Assembly (NCBI RefSeq): GCF_900249755.1
Contig: NZ_LT976853.1
Location: 1,768,575-1,832,574 of the forward strand
Source of the DNA: Cupriavidus taiwanensis
GTDB taxonomy: Bacteria; Pseudomonadota; Gammaproteobacteria; Burkholderiales; Burkholderiaceae
Length of the DNA: 64,000 nt
Direction: 5' to 3'
Shown here: in pieces, positions 46,355-54,764 of the stretch
Layout: the number at the start of each line of letters is the position of its first letter
Numbering within the stretch: position 1 is the stretch's first letter
Notes under the pieces: generated by a model
Database searches by the model: none
Told to the model about the DNA's origin: nothing
The model's input: the letters and a program-made list of their open reading frames with translations, nothing else
Position numbers and translations under genes: made by a program

Positions 46355-47107
46355 TCAGTTGGCGGCGCCGTGCAGGGCGCCGCCGTCGCTGCCGCTGTCG
46401 CTGTCGTCGGCGCCCAGCTGGGCCAGCCGGTGCGCGGCGTTGTACATGTGGTTCTGCGCGGCATTGCGCGCGGCCAGCGGGTCGCCGGCGCGAATCGCGG
46501 CGACGATGGCCTGGTGTTCCTCGCGCACCTGGCGCGAAAAATCCGCGCGGCGCGCTTCGTTGGTGCGGGTCACGCGCGTGGCGGCTTCCAGGTACTGGCT
46601 CAGGAACGCGAGCGTCTTGAGGAAATAGGGGTTGCCGGTGGCCTCGGCGATGGCGCGGTGGAAGCCCACGTCCTCGGCGACGCCGTCGCCGCCCTGCGCC
46701 ACCACGTCGTCCAGGCGGGCCAGCGCGGCGTCGATGGCGGCCATCGAGGCATCGGTGCGGCGGCGGGCCGCCTGCGCGGCCACCTCGGCCTCGATCGCGC
46801 GGCGCAGCTCGACGATCTGCAGCACCGATTCCAGCGTGCCGGTGTCGGTGTAGTCGATGCGCAGCGGCCGGATGCCGGCCTGCAGCGTCACGAACACGCC
46901 GCTGCCCTGGCGCGACTCGACCACGCCTTCGTATTTCAGCCGCGAGATGGCCTCGCGCACCACGGTGCGGCTGACGCCGAATTCCTCGGACAGCACCGCC
47001 TCGGTGGGCAGCTTGTCGCCGCGGGCGAAGGCACCGCTCTGGATCTTGTCCAGCAACTGTTCGGCAACGTTGTCGGTCAGGGCGCGGGCAGGGACTTTCT
47101 GGAACAC
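46355..47107 (-). CDS. GntR/FadR-family transcriptional regulator of the tetronate operon
   Basis: 250 residues from a GTG start. The N-terminal winged HTH (about 10-75) is clear: LLDKIQSGAFARGDKLPTEA, FGVSRTVVREAISRLKYEGV, and 'SRQGSGVFV' as the wing. The C-terminal FCD domain (from about 95) has the metal-type residues in VGFHRAIAEATGNPYFLKTL and HQAIVAAIRAGDPLAARNAA with His. A palindrome CATACA-N7-TGTATG lies upstream. It probably represses its own operon and lets go on binding a tetronate or its oxo form. A Ser/Asp/Gly tail ends the protein. Confidence 0.9.
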   Translation of the reverse strand: MFQKVPARALTDNVAEQLLDKIQSGAFARGDKLPTEAVLSEEFGVSRTVVREAISRLKYEGVVESRQGSGVFVTLQAGIRPLRIDYTDTGTLESVLQIVELRRAIEAEVAAQAARRRTDASMAAIDAALARLDDVVAQGGDGVAEDVGFHRAIAEATGNPYFLKTLAFLSQYLEAATRVTRTNEARRADFSRQVREEHQAIVAAIRAGDPLAARNAAQNHMYNAAHRLAQLGADDSDSGSDGGALHGAAN

Positions 47108-47141
47108 GGCGGCTTTCCCGGTTATTCGGTAATCAGGTCAT

Positions 47142-47160
47142 CATACAAATTTGCTGTATG
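47142..47160 (-). promoter_or_regulatory. Putative GntR operator
   Basis: CATACA at 47142-47147 and TGTATG at 47155-47160 form a 6-bp inverted repeat around AATTTGC, 34 bases upstream of the GntR start. It is the only AT-rich palindrome in this gap and would suit autoregulation. Confidence 0.5.
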
Positions 47161-47303
47161 GCTGCCGACCCCAGGTAAACCCTGATATGGTGCAAGTCGC
47201 TGGGTGCCGTGCGGACAACGCTCCACATTGGTGCGGCTGCGCAGCGCCCGTGGCTGGCGTATCATTGGCGCCCGCCTGATTTCCACTTGCAGCTTTCACC
47301 GCC

Positions 47304-47729
47304 ATGCCTGCCACTGTCCTGATCTGCCCCTGGTCCGAAGCGCGCGAGCGCGCACGCGCCATCCGCTATACCGTCTTTGTCGAAGAGCAGGGCGTGCCGG
47401 TGGAGCTGGAATGGGACGAATGGGACGAGCCCAGCTGGCATGCGCTGGCGCTGGCCGAGGACGGCACGCCGCTGGCCACCGGGCGGCTGCTGCCCGACGG
47501 CCATATCGGCCGCATGGCCGTGCTGAAGCCGGCGCGCGGCAGCGGCGTCGGCGCGCTGGTGCTCGAGGCGCTGATGCGCAAGGCGGAACAGCTAGGTTAT
47601 CCGGAACTGGTGCTCAACGCGCAGACACACGCGGCGCCGTTCTATGCGCGCGTGGGCTTTGCGCAGGTGGGACCGGAATTCGAAGAGGCGGGCATCCCGC
47701 ACGTGGAGATGCGCAAGCGCCTGGCCTGA
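47304..47729 (+). CDS. GNAT family N-acetyltransferase, ElaA-like
   Basis: 141 residues. The N-terminal motif IRYTVFVEEQGVPVELEWDE is the ElaA-type signature with VFVEEQ. The acetyl-CoA loop follows in MAVLKPARGSGVGALVLEAL, where the family has a V-x-x-x-x-R/Q-x-x-G-x-G-A stretch. C-terminal 'NAQTHAAPFYARVGFAQVG' completes the fold. Substrate unknown. It stands alone, divergent from the GntR gene and convergent with the NRDE gene. Confidence 0.9.
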   Translation: MPATVLICPWSEARERARAIRYTVFVEEQGVPVELEWDEWDEPSWHALALAEDGTPLATGRLLPDGHIGRMAVLKPARGSGVGALVLEALMRKAEQLGYPELVLNAQTHAAPFYARVGFAQVGPEFEEAGIPHVEMRKRLA

Positions 47730-47742
47730 GGGGCAGTGACCG

Positions 47743-48570
47743 TCAGCGCGGCGCCTGCACGATGCCGGTGTCGCGCGACAGGTTCAGCGTGCCGTGGAAG
47801 GCCACCTCGCCAATGCGGCCGTCGGCGTCGAAGCTGCGTTCGTTAAGGTCGAAGCGCCCGTCGTGGCGCACGCGCAGCACCGTGCTGGCGCGCGTGCCGT
47901 ACATCGGCGAGCGGATAAAGGCCGACGACAGCAGCTTTTCCCAGTCCGGCGCCACGCCGGTGGCGGGCAGCTCGAAATCCGCGGCCTGGCGTTGGTCGGC
48001 CAGCATCTGCAGGTAGGGCTCGGCGCTGGCATGGGCGTGGCCGCTGTCGGCGGCCAGCACTTCGGCGAGCGCGCCGACGCGGCTGCGCACCTTGGGCCAG
48101 GGCGTATCGAGCAGCGCGTTGGACAGCCCGTACAGGCCGGGGCGCAGCCGTTGCGGCTGGCGCGACGCCGAGCGGTTGCTGTACCACCACAGCTCGCGCA
48201 GGTCGCTCGCCAGCAGGTTGAAGCCGTTGTAGGCGCCGTCTTCGCCGGCGAGGCCGCCGAGGTAGTCGAACGGTGCGGCGTGGCCGCGCAGGAAGCCGGA
48301 AACCAGCTCGCCGCGCGAGCGCGCGTCGGTGCGTTTCTCGGACGGGGCGCGGTAGTTGGTCAGCGCGGCGAAGCGGCCGTCGGCATTGACGCCCATCCAC
48401 GTGCCCGGTTCGCCGATCACCTCGGCCAGGTCGCGGCCGGCCAGCACCTGCGGCGCATCCTGCCACCAGTGCGCGGCCGCCGCGGGGCGGGCATAGAATT
48501 CATCGCGGTTGCCGGCCACGACCAGGGCATAGTCCGGGTGGGATTGCCAGGCAACCAGAATCAGACACAT
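47743..48570 (-). CDS. NRDE (TANGO2-like) family protein
   Basis: 275 residues starting MCLILVAWQSHPDYALVVAG, with NRDE motif in AGNRDEFYARPAAAAHWW. Cys2 behind the initiator Met would be the N-terminal nucleophile expected for this Ntn-type fold. 'RFAALTNYRAPSEKRTDARSRGELV' is another family segment. Proposed roles in heme or lipid handling come from the eukaryotic relative and are not proven for bacteria. AAGGAAG precedes the ATG. It follows the DUF4936 gene by 60 bases on the same strand. Confidence 0.9.
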   Translation of the reverse strand: MCLILVAWQSHPDYALVVAGNRDEFYARPAAAAHWWQDAPQVLAGRDLAEVIGEPGTWMGVNADGRFAALTNYRAPSEKRTDARSRGELVSGFLRGHAAPFDYLGGLAGEDGAYNGFNLLASDLRELWWYSNRSASRQPQRLRPGLYGLSNALLDTPWPKVRSRVGALAEVLAADSGHAHASAEPYLQMLADQRQAADFELPATGVAPDWEKLLSSAFIRSPMYGTRASTVLRVRHDGRFDLNERSFDADGRIGEVAFHGTLNLSRDTGIVQAPR

Positions 48571-48630
48571 CGCTTTGCTTCCTTTGCCGCGAGGCTACCG
48601 GACGACCACAGCAGGACGTCCACGAGGCGC

Positions 48631-48921
48631 CTACAGCACGTCCAGGTCGATAAAGTGTTCGGCGCGCCGCTCGCCGTCGACCCACTGGTCCAGCCCGCTC
48701 TGGCGCCACAGCCCTTCCAGCGTGGCATCGAACGCGGGCGGCACGTCGGCGTAGCACTCCATCCAGGTCTGCACGCCGGCGCGGGTTTCCGGCCTGCGCA
48801 TCAGCGTACCACCAATTCCGGTGGCTTCGGCGACGGTCTCCATCCAGCGGTGCCAGTGCGGCAGCGCCTCGGCGGCGACGGCTTCCGGAACACGGAAATA
48901 GACGTAGAGGTGATCGCTCAT
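48631..48921 (-). CDS. DUF4936 family protein
   Basis: 96 residues (MSDHLYVYFRVPEAVAAEAL...). A small ferredoxin-like alpha-beta fold. The core 'VQTWMECYADVPPAFDATLEGL' fits the DUF4936 pattern, which is found mostly in Burkholderiales. No known function. AGGA precedes the ATG chosen. It is 27 bases after ygfZ and before the NRDE gene on the same strand; the three form one small operon in this order. Confidence 0.85.
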   Translation of the reverse strand: MSDHLYVYFRVPEAVAAEALPHWHRWMETVAEATGIGGTLMRRPETRAGVQTWMECYADVPPAFDATLEGLWRQSGLDQWVDGERRAEHFIDLDVL

Positions 48922-48948
48922 GGCGGGTCCTGTTGCATCCTGTCGCAA

Positions 48949-49965
48949 TCAGCCGGCGGCCTGGGCGGCCTCGCCGAATGGCACCGCGTAGGGCAGCGTG
49001 GCGGTGGCCAGCGCCGCCCCGTCGGCACTGCCCAGGCGCAGCGCGCTGCCGGCGGCGTCGATCTTCAGTTCCGCCAGCCCGGCCCAGCCGCCACCCGGCG
49101 CCGGCGCGGCGTTGACGATCATGCCGCAGGGCTGGCCCGGATCCTCTGGACGATAGATCTCGGCCGCGGGTGCCGGCACCTCGCCTTCGCCCTGCACCAG
49201 CCACATGCGCCGCTTGAGCGTGCCGCGGTACTGGCTGCGCGCCACCACTTCCTGGCCCGGATAGCAGCCCTTGCGGAAGTTGACGCCGCCGACCAGCTCG
49301 AAATTGATCATCTGCGGCACGAACTGCTCCTGCGTGGCAGCGACGATGCGGGGCAGGCCCGACTGCACTTCGAGCCAGTCCCACAACGCCGGCGCGGCGC
49401 CTTGCAGCGTGGCGGACAGCGCCGCGCGCACTGCGTCGGCGCGCCCGGTCGGCAGCACAATCTGCCAGCGCGGCTGGCCGGCACCGTCCGGCAGGCGGAT
49501 CACGCTGATGCCGTCGGCGCTATCCACGGCAAAAGGCGCTTGCGGCGCCGGCAGCCCGGCCGCGGCCAGCGCCTGGGCGGCGCCAGCGCCGGCAACGCCG
49601 ACGATGGCGTGGGTGGGCGTGATATCGGACAGCTTGGCCTTGGCGCGCAGCACGAACATCGACAGCCGCTTCTGCACCGCGGGCTGGATCTCGGCCGACA
49701 GCTGCAGCACGATGCCGTCGGCGTCGCGCCACATCAGGAAGGTGGCCAGCAGCCGGCCCTTGGGCGAGCAGTAGCCGGCCAGGCGCGCCGCGCCCGGCGC
49801 CAGGTCTTCGACCGCGTTGGTCAGCTGGGTATGCAGGAAGCTGGCGGCATCGTCGCCCGCCACCCGAACGAGGCCGAGCCCGGCCGGGGTGCAAACCACG
49901 CCGCCGGCGTGCAGCGCGTCAAGGTTTGCGGCGAGTTCCTGGGCTTGGGGATTCAAGGCTGGCAT
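48949..49965 (-). CDS. ygfZ: Folate-binding Fe-S cluster repair protein YgfZ
   Basis: 338 residues from MPALNPQAQELAANLDALHA. GcvT-like tetrahydrofolate-binding fold. It has the hallmark KGCYPGQEVVARSQYRGTLK (Cys near residue 230), and 'LTNAVEDLAPGAARLAGYCSPKGRLLATF' is also conserved. It supports assembly or repair of [Fe-S] proteins such as MiaB. An upstream in-frame start at 50016 adds 17 non-conserved residues and is less likely. The best promoter signal is a perfect -10 TATAAT on the minus strand at 50092-50097, lacking a good -35. Divergent from mltG. Confidence 0.92.
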   Translation of the reverse strand: MPALNPQAQELAANLDALHAGGVVCTPAGLGLVRVAGDDAASFLHTQLTNAVEDLAPGAARLAGYCSPKGRLLATFLMWRDADGIVLQLSAEIQPAVQKRLSMFVLRAKAKLSDITPTHAIVGVAGAGAAQALAAAGLPAPQAPFAVDSADGISVIRLPDGAGQPRWQIVLPTGRADAVRAALSATLQGAAPALWDWLEVQSGLPRIVAATQEQFVPQMINFELVGGVNFRKGCYPGQEVVARSQYRGTLKRRMWLVQGEGEVPAPAAEIYRPEDPGQPCGMIVNAAPAPGGGWAGLAELKIDAAGSALRLGSADGAALATATLPYAVPFGEAAQAAG

Positions 49966-50187
49966 TGCGTGGCAATCGTCGAGGGCAAATCGGGAGGAAA
50001 GGGATACTGGCCGCACCGATGGCGCGCGCTGCGGGCCGCGCCTGGGGCGGCGCCGGCGCCACGGCTCGCGGTCGGGGCCAGGCTGCCGGTTATTATATGG
50101 GGCTACGAGATTTTCGGCCGGCGCCGGTGGTCCGCGGCGGCATGCAAGGCCGCCGGCGTTACCGGCGGCTGGTCCCCATACTGATAC

Positions 50188-51183
50188 ATGAAACGTTTAT
50201 TCCTCAGCCTCGGGCTTGCCGTGCTGGTGTTCGCGCTGGCGGCCGCGGGTGCGTTCGCGTGGTGGGCCAATCACCCGGTGTCGCTGGCCAAGTCGCCGGT
50301 GGAAGTGGTGATCAAGCCCAATTCCGGCGTGGCCAGCGTCGGCCGCCAGATCCAGCGGGGCGGCGTGGGCATGGACCCGCGGCTGTTCGTGCTGCTGGCG
50401 CGGCTGACCGGCCGTGGCGCCGACCTGAAGGCCGGCGGCTATGCCTTCGAAACCGGCGCCACGCCGCTGTCTATCCTTGGCAAGGTGGCTCGCGGCGAGG
50501 TCACGCACTATGTGGTCACGGTGATCGAGGGCTGGGAATTCCGCAAGATGCGCGCCGCGGTCAATGCCAGCCCGGCGCTGCGCCACGACACCCGCGGCAT
50601 GTCCGACGCTGAGCTGATGCAAGCCATCGGCGCGGCCGAGACTTCGCCCGAAGGGCTGTTCTTTCCCGATACCTACCTGTTCGCGCGCGGCAGCAGCGAT
50701 ATCGAGCTGTACAGGCACGCCTACCGCGCCATGCAGCGCCGCCTGAACGAAGCCTGGAACGCGCGCTCGCCCGGCCTGCCGTACAAGACCCCGTACGAGG
50801 CGCTGGTGATGGCGTCGATCGTCGAGAAGGAAACCGGCCAGGCCGCCGAGCGCCCGATGATCGCCGCGGTGTTCATCAACCGGCTGAAGAAGAACATGCT
50901 GCTGCAGACCGACCCGACCGTGATCTACGGCCTGGGCGAGGCCTTCGACGGCGACCTGCGCAAGCGCGACCTGCAGGCCGACACCCCGTACAATACCTAC
51001 ACCCGCACCGGCCTGCCGCCCACGCCCATCGCGCTGCCGGGGCTGGCCTCGCTGGCGGCGGCGACCACGCCGGCGCCGTCCGACGCGCTGTACTTCGTCG
51101 CCCGCGGCGACGGCAGCAGCCATTTCTCCAACTCGCTACCCGAACACAACCGCGCGGTCGACAAGTACCAGCGCGGCAAATAG
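50188..51183 (+). CDS. mltG: Endolytic transglycosylase MltG
   Basis: 331 residues. One N-terminal membrane helix ([20 protein letters not shown], about 4-24) anchors a periplasmic catalytic domain. The YceG domain has the catalytic Glu213 in [20 protein letters not shown] and '[20 protein letters not shown]', with [20 protein letters not shown] near the end. It cleaves nascent peptidoglycan strands and sets glycan length. The tmk start follows 7 bases after the stop, so mltG, tmk and holB are one operon as in many beta- and gammaproteobacteria. Confidence 0.96.
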   Translation: MKRLFLSLGLAVLVFALAAAGAFAWWANHPVSLAKSPVEVVIKPNSGVASVGRQIQRGGVGMDPRLFVLLARLTGRGADLKAGGYAFETGATPLSILGKVARGEVTHYVVTVIEGWEFRKMRAAVNASPALRHDTRGMSDAELMQAIGAAETSPEGLFFPDTYLFARGSSDIELYRHAYRAMQRRLNEAWNARSPGLPYKTPYEALVMASIVEKETGQAAERPMIAAVFINRLKKNMLLQTDPTVIYGLGEAFDGDLRKRDLQADTPYNTYTRTGLPPTPIALPGLASLAAATTPAPSDALYFVARGDGSSHFSNSLPEHNRAVDKYQRGK

Positions 51184-51190
51184 GCATTCC

Positions 51191-51802
51191 ATGCGCGGAA
51201 AATTCATTACCTTCGAGGGCATCGACGGCGCCGGCAAGAGCACCCATATCGACTGGGTGGCCGACCGCCTGCGCGCGCGCGCCGACATCGCCGGTGTCGT
51301 CACCACGCGCGAGCCCGGCGGCACGTCGCTGGGCGAAGACCTGCGCCAGATCCTGCTGCACCGCAAGATGCACCTGGAAACCGAGGCGCTGCTGATGTTC
51401 GCGGCGCGGCGCGAGCATATCGCCGAAGTCATCGCGCCGGCGCTGGAGCGCGGCAAGTGGGTCATTTCCGACCGCTTTACCGATGCCACCTTCGCCTACC
51501 AGGGCGGCGGCAGGGGGCTGGCCACCGGCCGGCTGGAAGTGCTGGAAAGCTGGGTCCAAGGCGGCCTGCAGCCGGACCTGACGCTGTTGTTCGACGTGCC
51601 GCTGGAAACCGCCAGCGCGCGCCTGGCGAATGCGCGCACGCCCGACAAGTTCGAGGCCGAGTCACGCGCCTTCTTCCAGCGCACCCGCGACGAATACCTG
51701 CGCCGCGCGGCGCAGTCGCCGCAGCGCTTCCGCGTCATCGACGCCACGCGCAGCATTGCCGATATTCGCGACGAACTTGAGAAGATCCTCACAACTATTT
51801 GA
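51191..51802 (+). CDS. tmk: Thymidylate kinase
   Basis: 203 residues. P-loop [20 protein letters not shown] (about 7-26), the dTMP-binding DR motif in [20 protein letters not shown], and the lid with [20 protein letters not shown]. It phosphorylates dTMP to dTDP using ATP. The length is typical. It lies between mltG and holB on the same strand. Confidence 0.97.
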   Translation: MRGKFITFEGIDGAGKSTHIDWVADRLRARADIAGVVTTREPGGTSLGEDLRQILLHRKMHLETEALLMFAARREHIAEVIAPALERGKWVISDRFTDATFAYQGGGRGLATGRLEVLESWVQGGLQPDLTLLFDVPLETASARLANARTPDKFEAESRAFFQRTRDEYLRRAAQSPQRFRVIDATRSIADIRDELEKILTTI

Positions 51803-51878
51803 TTTCCCGGCGCTTTATCCGGTGTGACGGCAATCTTCAGCCAGCACTCGAAGTTGGACCGCTAACCTACTGATTTCC

Positions 51879-52886
51879 ATGCTATATCCCTGGCAGAACG
51901 AAGACTGGCAACGGCTTGGCGCGCTGCGCGGGCGGCTGCCGCATGCCTTGCTGATCCACGGACAGCAGGGCATCGGCAAGCGCGACCTGGCGCTGCATTT
52001 CGCCCAGGGGCTGCTGTGCGAGGCGCCGCTGGCGGACGGCCAGCCCTGCGGCCAGTGCGCCGCCTGCCACTGGTTCAGCCAGGGCAACCACCCGGACTTC
52101 ACCGTGGTGCGGCCCGAGGCCCTCGACGCCTCGGCCGAGGCGGAAACCGACGAAGGCGGCAAGAAGAAGGCGCCCAGCAAGATCATCCGCATGGAGCAGG
52201 TGCGCGCGCTGATCGAGGCCGTGGGCGTGGGCACGCACCGGGCCGGGCTGCGCGTGGTGGTGGTGTATCCGCTCGATGCGCTGCAGACCGAGGGCGCCAA
52301 TGCCTTGCTGAAGACGCTGGAAGAACCGCCACCTTCCACCGTGTTCCTGCTGGTCACCGACCGGCTGGACCGCATCCTGCCCACCATCCTGTCGCGCTGC
52401 CGCCAGTTTTCGGCGCAGCGCCCGACGCCCGAGGCCGCGCTGGCGTGGCTGCGCGGGCAGGGCGTGGCCGATGCCGAGGCCCAGCTGGCGCTGGCCGGCG
52501 GCTCGCCGCTGACCGCGCTGCATGCCGCCGAGGCCGAGGAGCAGCCGCTGCAGCGCTGGCTGGTCGGCCAGCTCGGCGCCGCGGCCGCCTTCGACGCCGC
52601 CGCGGCGGCCGAGCAACTGCAGAAGCTGCCGGTGCCCGCCGTGCTTGGCATCCTGCAGCGCTGGACGTACGATCTGCTGGCGCTGCGCCTGGACGGCGGC
52701 GCCGCGCCGCGCTACTTCCCCAGGGAACGCGCCGCGCTGGCGCGCTGCGCCGGCGCCACCGATGCGCACGGCCTGCAGGCGTTTGCCGCGCGCCTGAATG
52801 CACACCGCCGCAGCGAGAACCATCCGCTGGCGGCCAGGCTGGTGATGGAAGCCGTATTTCTGGAGTACCGGCAGCTGTTCCGCTAG
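51879..52886 (+). CDS. holB: DNA polymerase III subunit delta prime
   Basis: 335 residues. Clamp-loader AAA+ fold with Walker A region LIHGQQGIGKRDLALHFAQG, the zinc cysteines in CEAPLADGQPCGQCAACHWF, and the SRC motif in TILSRCRQFSAQRPTPEA. It loads the beta clamp on DNA with gamma/tau and delta. A 20-residue Glu/Asp/Lys insert near 85-105 (AEAETDEGGKKKAPSK) is longer than in E. coli but common in this order. It is followed 63 bases later by pilZ. Confidence 0.95.
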   Translation: MLYPWQNEDWQRLGALRGRLPHALLIHGQQGIGKRDLALHFAQGLLCEAPLADGQPCGQCAACHWFSQGNHPDFTVVRPEALDASAEAETDEGGKKKAPSKIIRMEQVRALIEAVGVGTHRAGLRVVVVYPLDALQTEGANALLKTLEEPPPSTVFLLVTDRLDRILPTILSRCRQFSAQRPTPEAALAWLRGQGVADAEAQLALAGGSPLTALHAAEAEEQPLQRWLVGQLGAAAAFDAAAAAEQLQKLPVPAVLGILQRWTYDLLALRLDGGAAPRYFPRERAALARCAGATDAHGLQAFAARLNAHRRSENHPLAARLVMEAVFLEYRQLFR

Positions 52887-52949
52887 CGCGGCAGCGGCCG
52901 GACCCGAACCATAACAACAAGCAGCAACGTCATTGTCAGGGGGTCAACC

Positions 52950-53396
52950 ATGAACACGGCAGTCGCCGGCCCTGCGCCGGCCGAGGCGGGGGGATTTGGC
53001 AACGGATCGGGCAACGCAGCGGGCAGCGGATCGGGCAGCGGATCGGGCAGCGGCGCCGCATCGCGCCCCAATGTGCTGTCGCTGTCGATCAAGGACCAGG
53101 CCGGGCTGTACGCGGCCTATATGCCGTTCCTGGCGCGCGGCGGCATCTTCGTGCCGTCGAACCGCCCGTTCCGGCTGGGCGAGCAGGTGTTCCTGGTCTT
53201 GTCGCTGCTGGACCGGCCGCAGAAGTACCAGATCGCCGGCCACGTGGCCTGGATTACCCCCGCGGGCACGCCGATGAAGACCCCCGGCATCGGCGTGCAC
53301 CTGCCCGACGACGATAACGGACGCAACCTGCGCCGCGCGGTGGAGGAAATCCTGGGCAAGACGCTGGAGTCGGGGCGCCCCACCCAAACCTTATGA
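52950..53396 (+). CDS. pilZ: PilZ-domain protein (type IV pilus PilZ type)
   Basis: 148 residues. The first ~38 are Gly/Ser/Ala-rich, partly encoded by four 12-base repeats; the PilZ fold follows (LSIKDQAGLYAAYMPFLARG, LGEQVFLVLSLLDRPQKYQI, GHVAWITP, GIGVHLPDD). The RxxxR and D/NxSxxG motifs needed for cyclic di-GMP binding are absent. The gene order holB-pilZ-(tatD) is that of the original PilZ of Pseudomonas, which acts in pilus assembly without binding c-di-GMP. So this is the pilus-type, not an effector. It lies 63 bases after holB. Confidence 0.88.
   Translation: MNTAVAGPAPAEAGGFGNGSGNAAGSGSGSGSGSGAASRPNVLSLSIKDQAGLYAAYMPFLARGGIFVPSNRPFRLGEQVFLVLSLLDRPQKYQIAGHVAWITPAGTPMKTPGIGVHLPDDDNGRNLRRAVEEILGKTLESGRPTQTL
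53001..53048 (+). repeat. Four 12-base tandem repeats in pilZ
   Basis: AACGGATCGGGC, AACGCAGCGGGC, AGCGGATCGGGC and AGCGGATCGGGC follow each other in frame and encode N/S-G/A-S/A-G units of the linker. Copy number could vary between strains without breaking the frame. Confidence 0.8.
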
Positions 53397-53433
53397 ACGC
53401 TGTGAGAGATCGCTCGCAGCCTTTTGATTTTCA

Positions 53434-53940
53434 ATGAATTTCTCGCTACGTATTGCCGAGCCCCGCGACCTGCCGGGCATCGTCGCCATCTACAACAGCA
53501 CCGTGCCGTCGCGCATGGTCACGGCCGACACCGAGCCGGTCACCGTGGCCTCGCGCCAGGCCTGGTTCGACGCCCACCAGCCCGGGCGCCGTCCGCTGTG
53601 GGTGTGCGAGGACGCCGACGGCAGCATGGCCGGCTGGATGAGCTTTTCTGATTTTTACGGGCGTCCGGCCTATGGCGCCACCGCCGAGGTATCGATCTAC
53701 CTGGACCAACGCAGCCGCGGCCAGGGGCTGGGGCGCTACCTGCTGCAGCAGGCCATCGAGCACGCGCCCCGGGTCGGCGTGAACACGCTGCTCGGCTTTA
53801 TCTTCGGCCACAACGCGCCCAGCCTGGGCCTGTTCGCGGCGCTGGGCTTCACGCGCTGGGGCGACCTGCCGCGCGTCGCCGTGCTCGATGGCGTCGAGCG
53901 CGACCTGATCATCGTCGGCCGCCGCGTCGACCCCGCTTGA
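53434..53940 (+). CDS. GNAT family N-acetyltransferase, phosphinothricin acetyltransferase-like
   Basis: 168 residues. It fits the Pat/YncA subgroup: LRIAEPRDLPGIVAIYNSTV at the N-terminus, VSIYLDQRSRGQGLGRYLLQ as the acetyl-CoA loop (RGxGxG), and 'TLLGFIFGHNAPSLGLFAALGF' with the Asn/Ser pattern. Substrates of this group include methionine sulfoximine and similar amines; the real one here is unknown. It is inserted between pilZ and tatD, 37 bases after pilZ and 29 before tatD. Confidence 0.9.
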   Translation: MNFSLRIAEPRDLPGIVAIYNSTVPSRMVTADTEPVTVASRQAWFDAHQPGRRPLWVCEDADGSMAGWMSFSDFYGRPAYGATAEVSIYLDQRSRGQGLGRYLLQQAIEHAPRVGVNTLLGFIFGHNAPSLGLFAALGFTRWGDLPRVAVLDGVERDLIIVGRRVDPA

Positions 53941-53969
53941 GCGCAACCCGAGCCGCACCAGAGATTCCC

Positions 53970-54764
53970 ATGTTTGTCGATTCCCACTGCCATATCGATT
54001 TCCCCGAACTGGCCGCGCGCCTGCCGGAGCTGCTGGACAATATGCGCGCCAACCAGGTCACGCATGCGCTGTGCATCTCGGTCACGCTGGAAGACTTCCC
54101 GCGCGTGCTGGCGCTGGCCGAGCAGCATCCCAACCTGTACGCGTCGGTCGGCGTTCATCCTGACTACGAAGAGGGCGAAGACCCGACGCTGGAGCGGCTG
54201 GTGGCGCTGTCCGCGCACCCGCGCGTGGTCGGCACCGGCGAGACCGGGCTGGACTACTACCGGCTCAACGGCCGCAGCATCGCCGACATGGAGTGGCAGC
54301 GCGAACGCTTCCGCACCCATATCCGCTCCGCGCGCCAGACCGGCAAGCCGCTGATCATCCATACCCGCTCGTCCGCCGATGACACGCTGCGCCTGATGCG
54401 CGAGGAAAACGCCGGCGAAGCCGGCGGCGTGATGCACTGCTTCACCGAAACCTGGGACGTCGCCCGCCAGGCGCTGGACCAGGGCTTCCATATCTCGTTT
54501 TCCGGCATCGTCACCTTCAAGAGCGCGGCGGACCTGCAGGAAACCGCGCGCAAGGTGCCGCTGGAGCGCATGCTGATCGAGACCGATTCGCCCTACCTGG
54601 CGCCGGTGCCGTACCGCGGCAAGACCAACGAGCCGGCCTGGGTGCGCCATGTGGGCGAGTTCATCGCGCAGTTGCGCGGCGTGCCGGTGGAACAGGTCGC
54701 GGAACAGACGACGGAAAATTTCTTCAACCTATTCAAGCACATTGACAGGAAATCTCATGTTTGA
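53970..54764 (+). CDS. TatD family hydrolase
   Basis: 264 residues. Metal-dependent TIM-barrel nuclease with HxH in VDSHCHIDFPEL (residues 3-8), Glu in GETGLDYYRLNGRSIADMEW, His in IIHTRSSADDTLRLM, His in VMHCFTETWDVARQALDQGF, and Asp in IETDSPYLAPVPYRGKTNEP. TatD proteins act as 3'-5' exonucleases or D-aminoacyl-tRNA/peptide hydrolases. Its last 8 bases overlap the ankyrin gene start. Confidence 0.95.
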   Translation: MFVDSHCHIDFPELAARLPELLDNMRANQVTHALCISVTLEDFPRVLALAEQHPNLYASVGVHPDYEEGEDPTLERLVALSAHPRVVGTGETGLDYYRLNGRSIADMEWQRERFRTHIRSARQTGKPLIIHTRSSADDTLRLMREENAGEAGGVMHCFTETWDVARQALDQGFHISFSGIVTFKSAADLQETARKVPLERMLIETDSPYLAPVPYRGKTNEPAWVRHVGEFIAQLRGVPVEQVAEQTTENFFNLFKHIDRKSHV

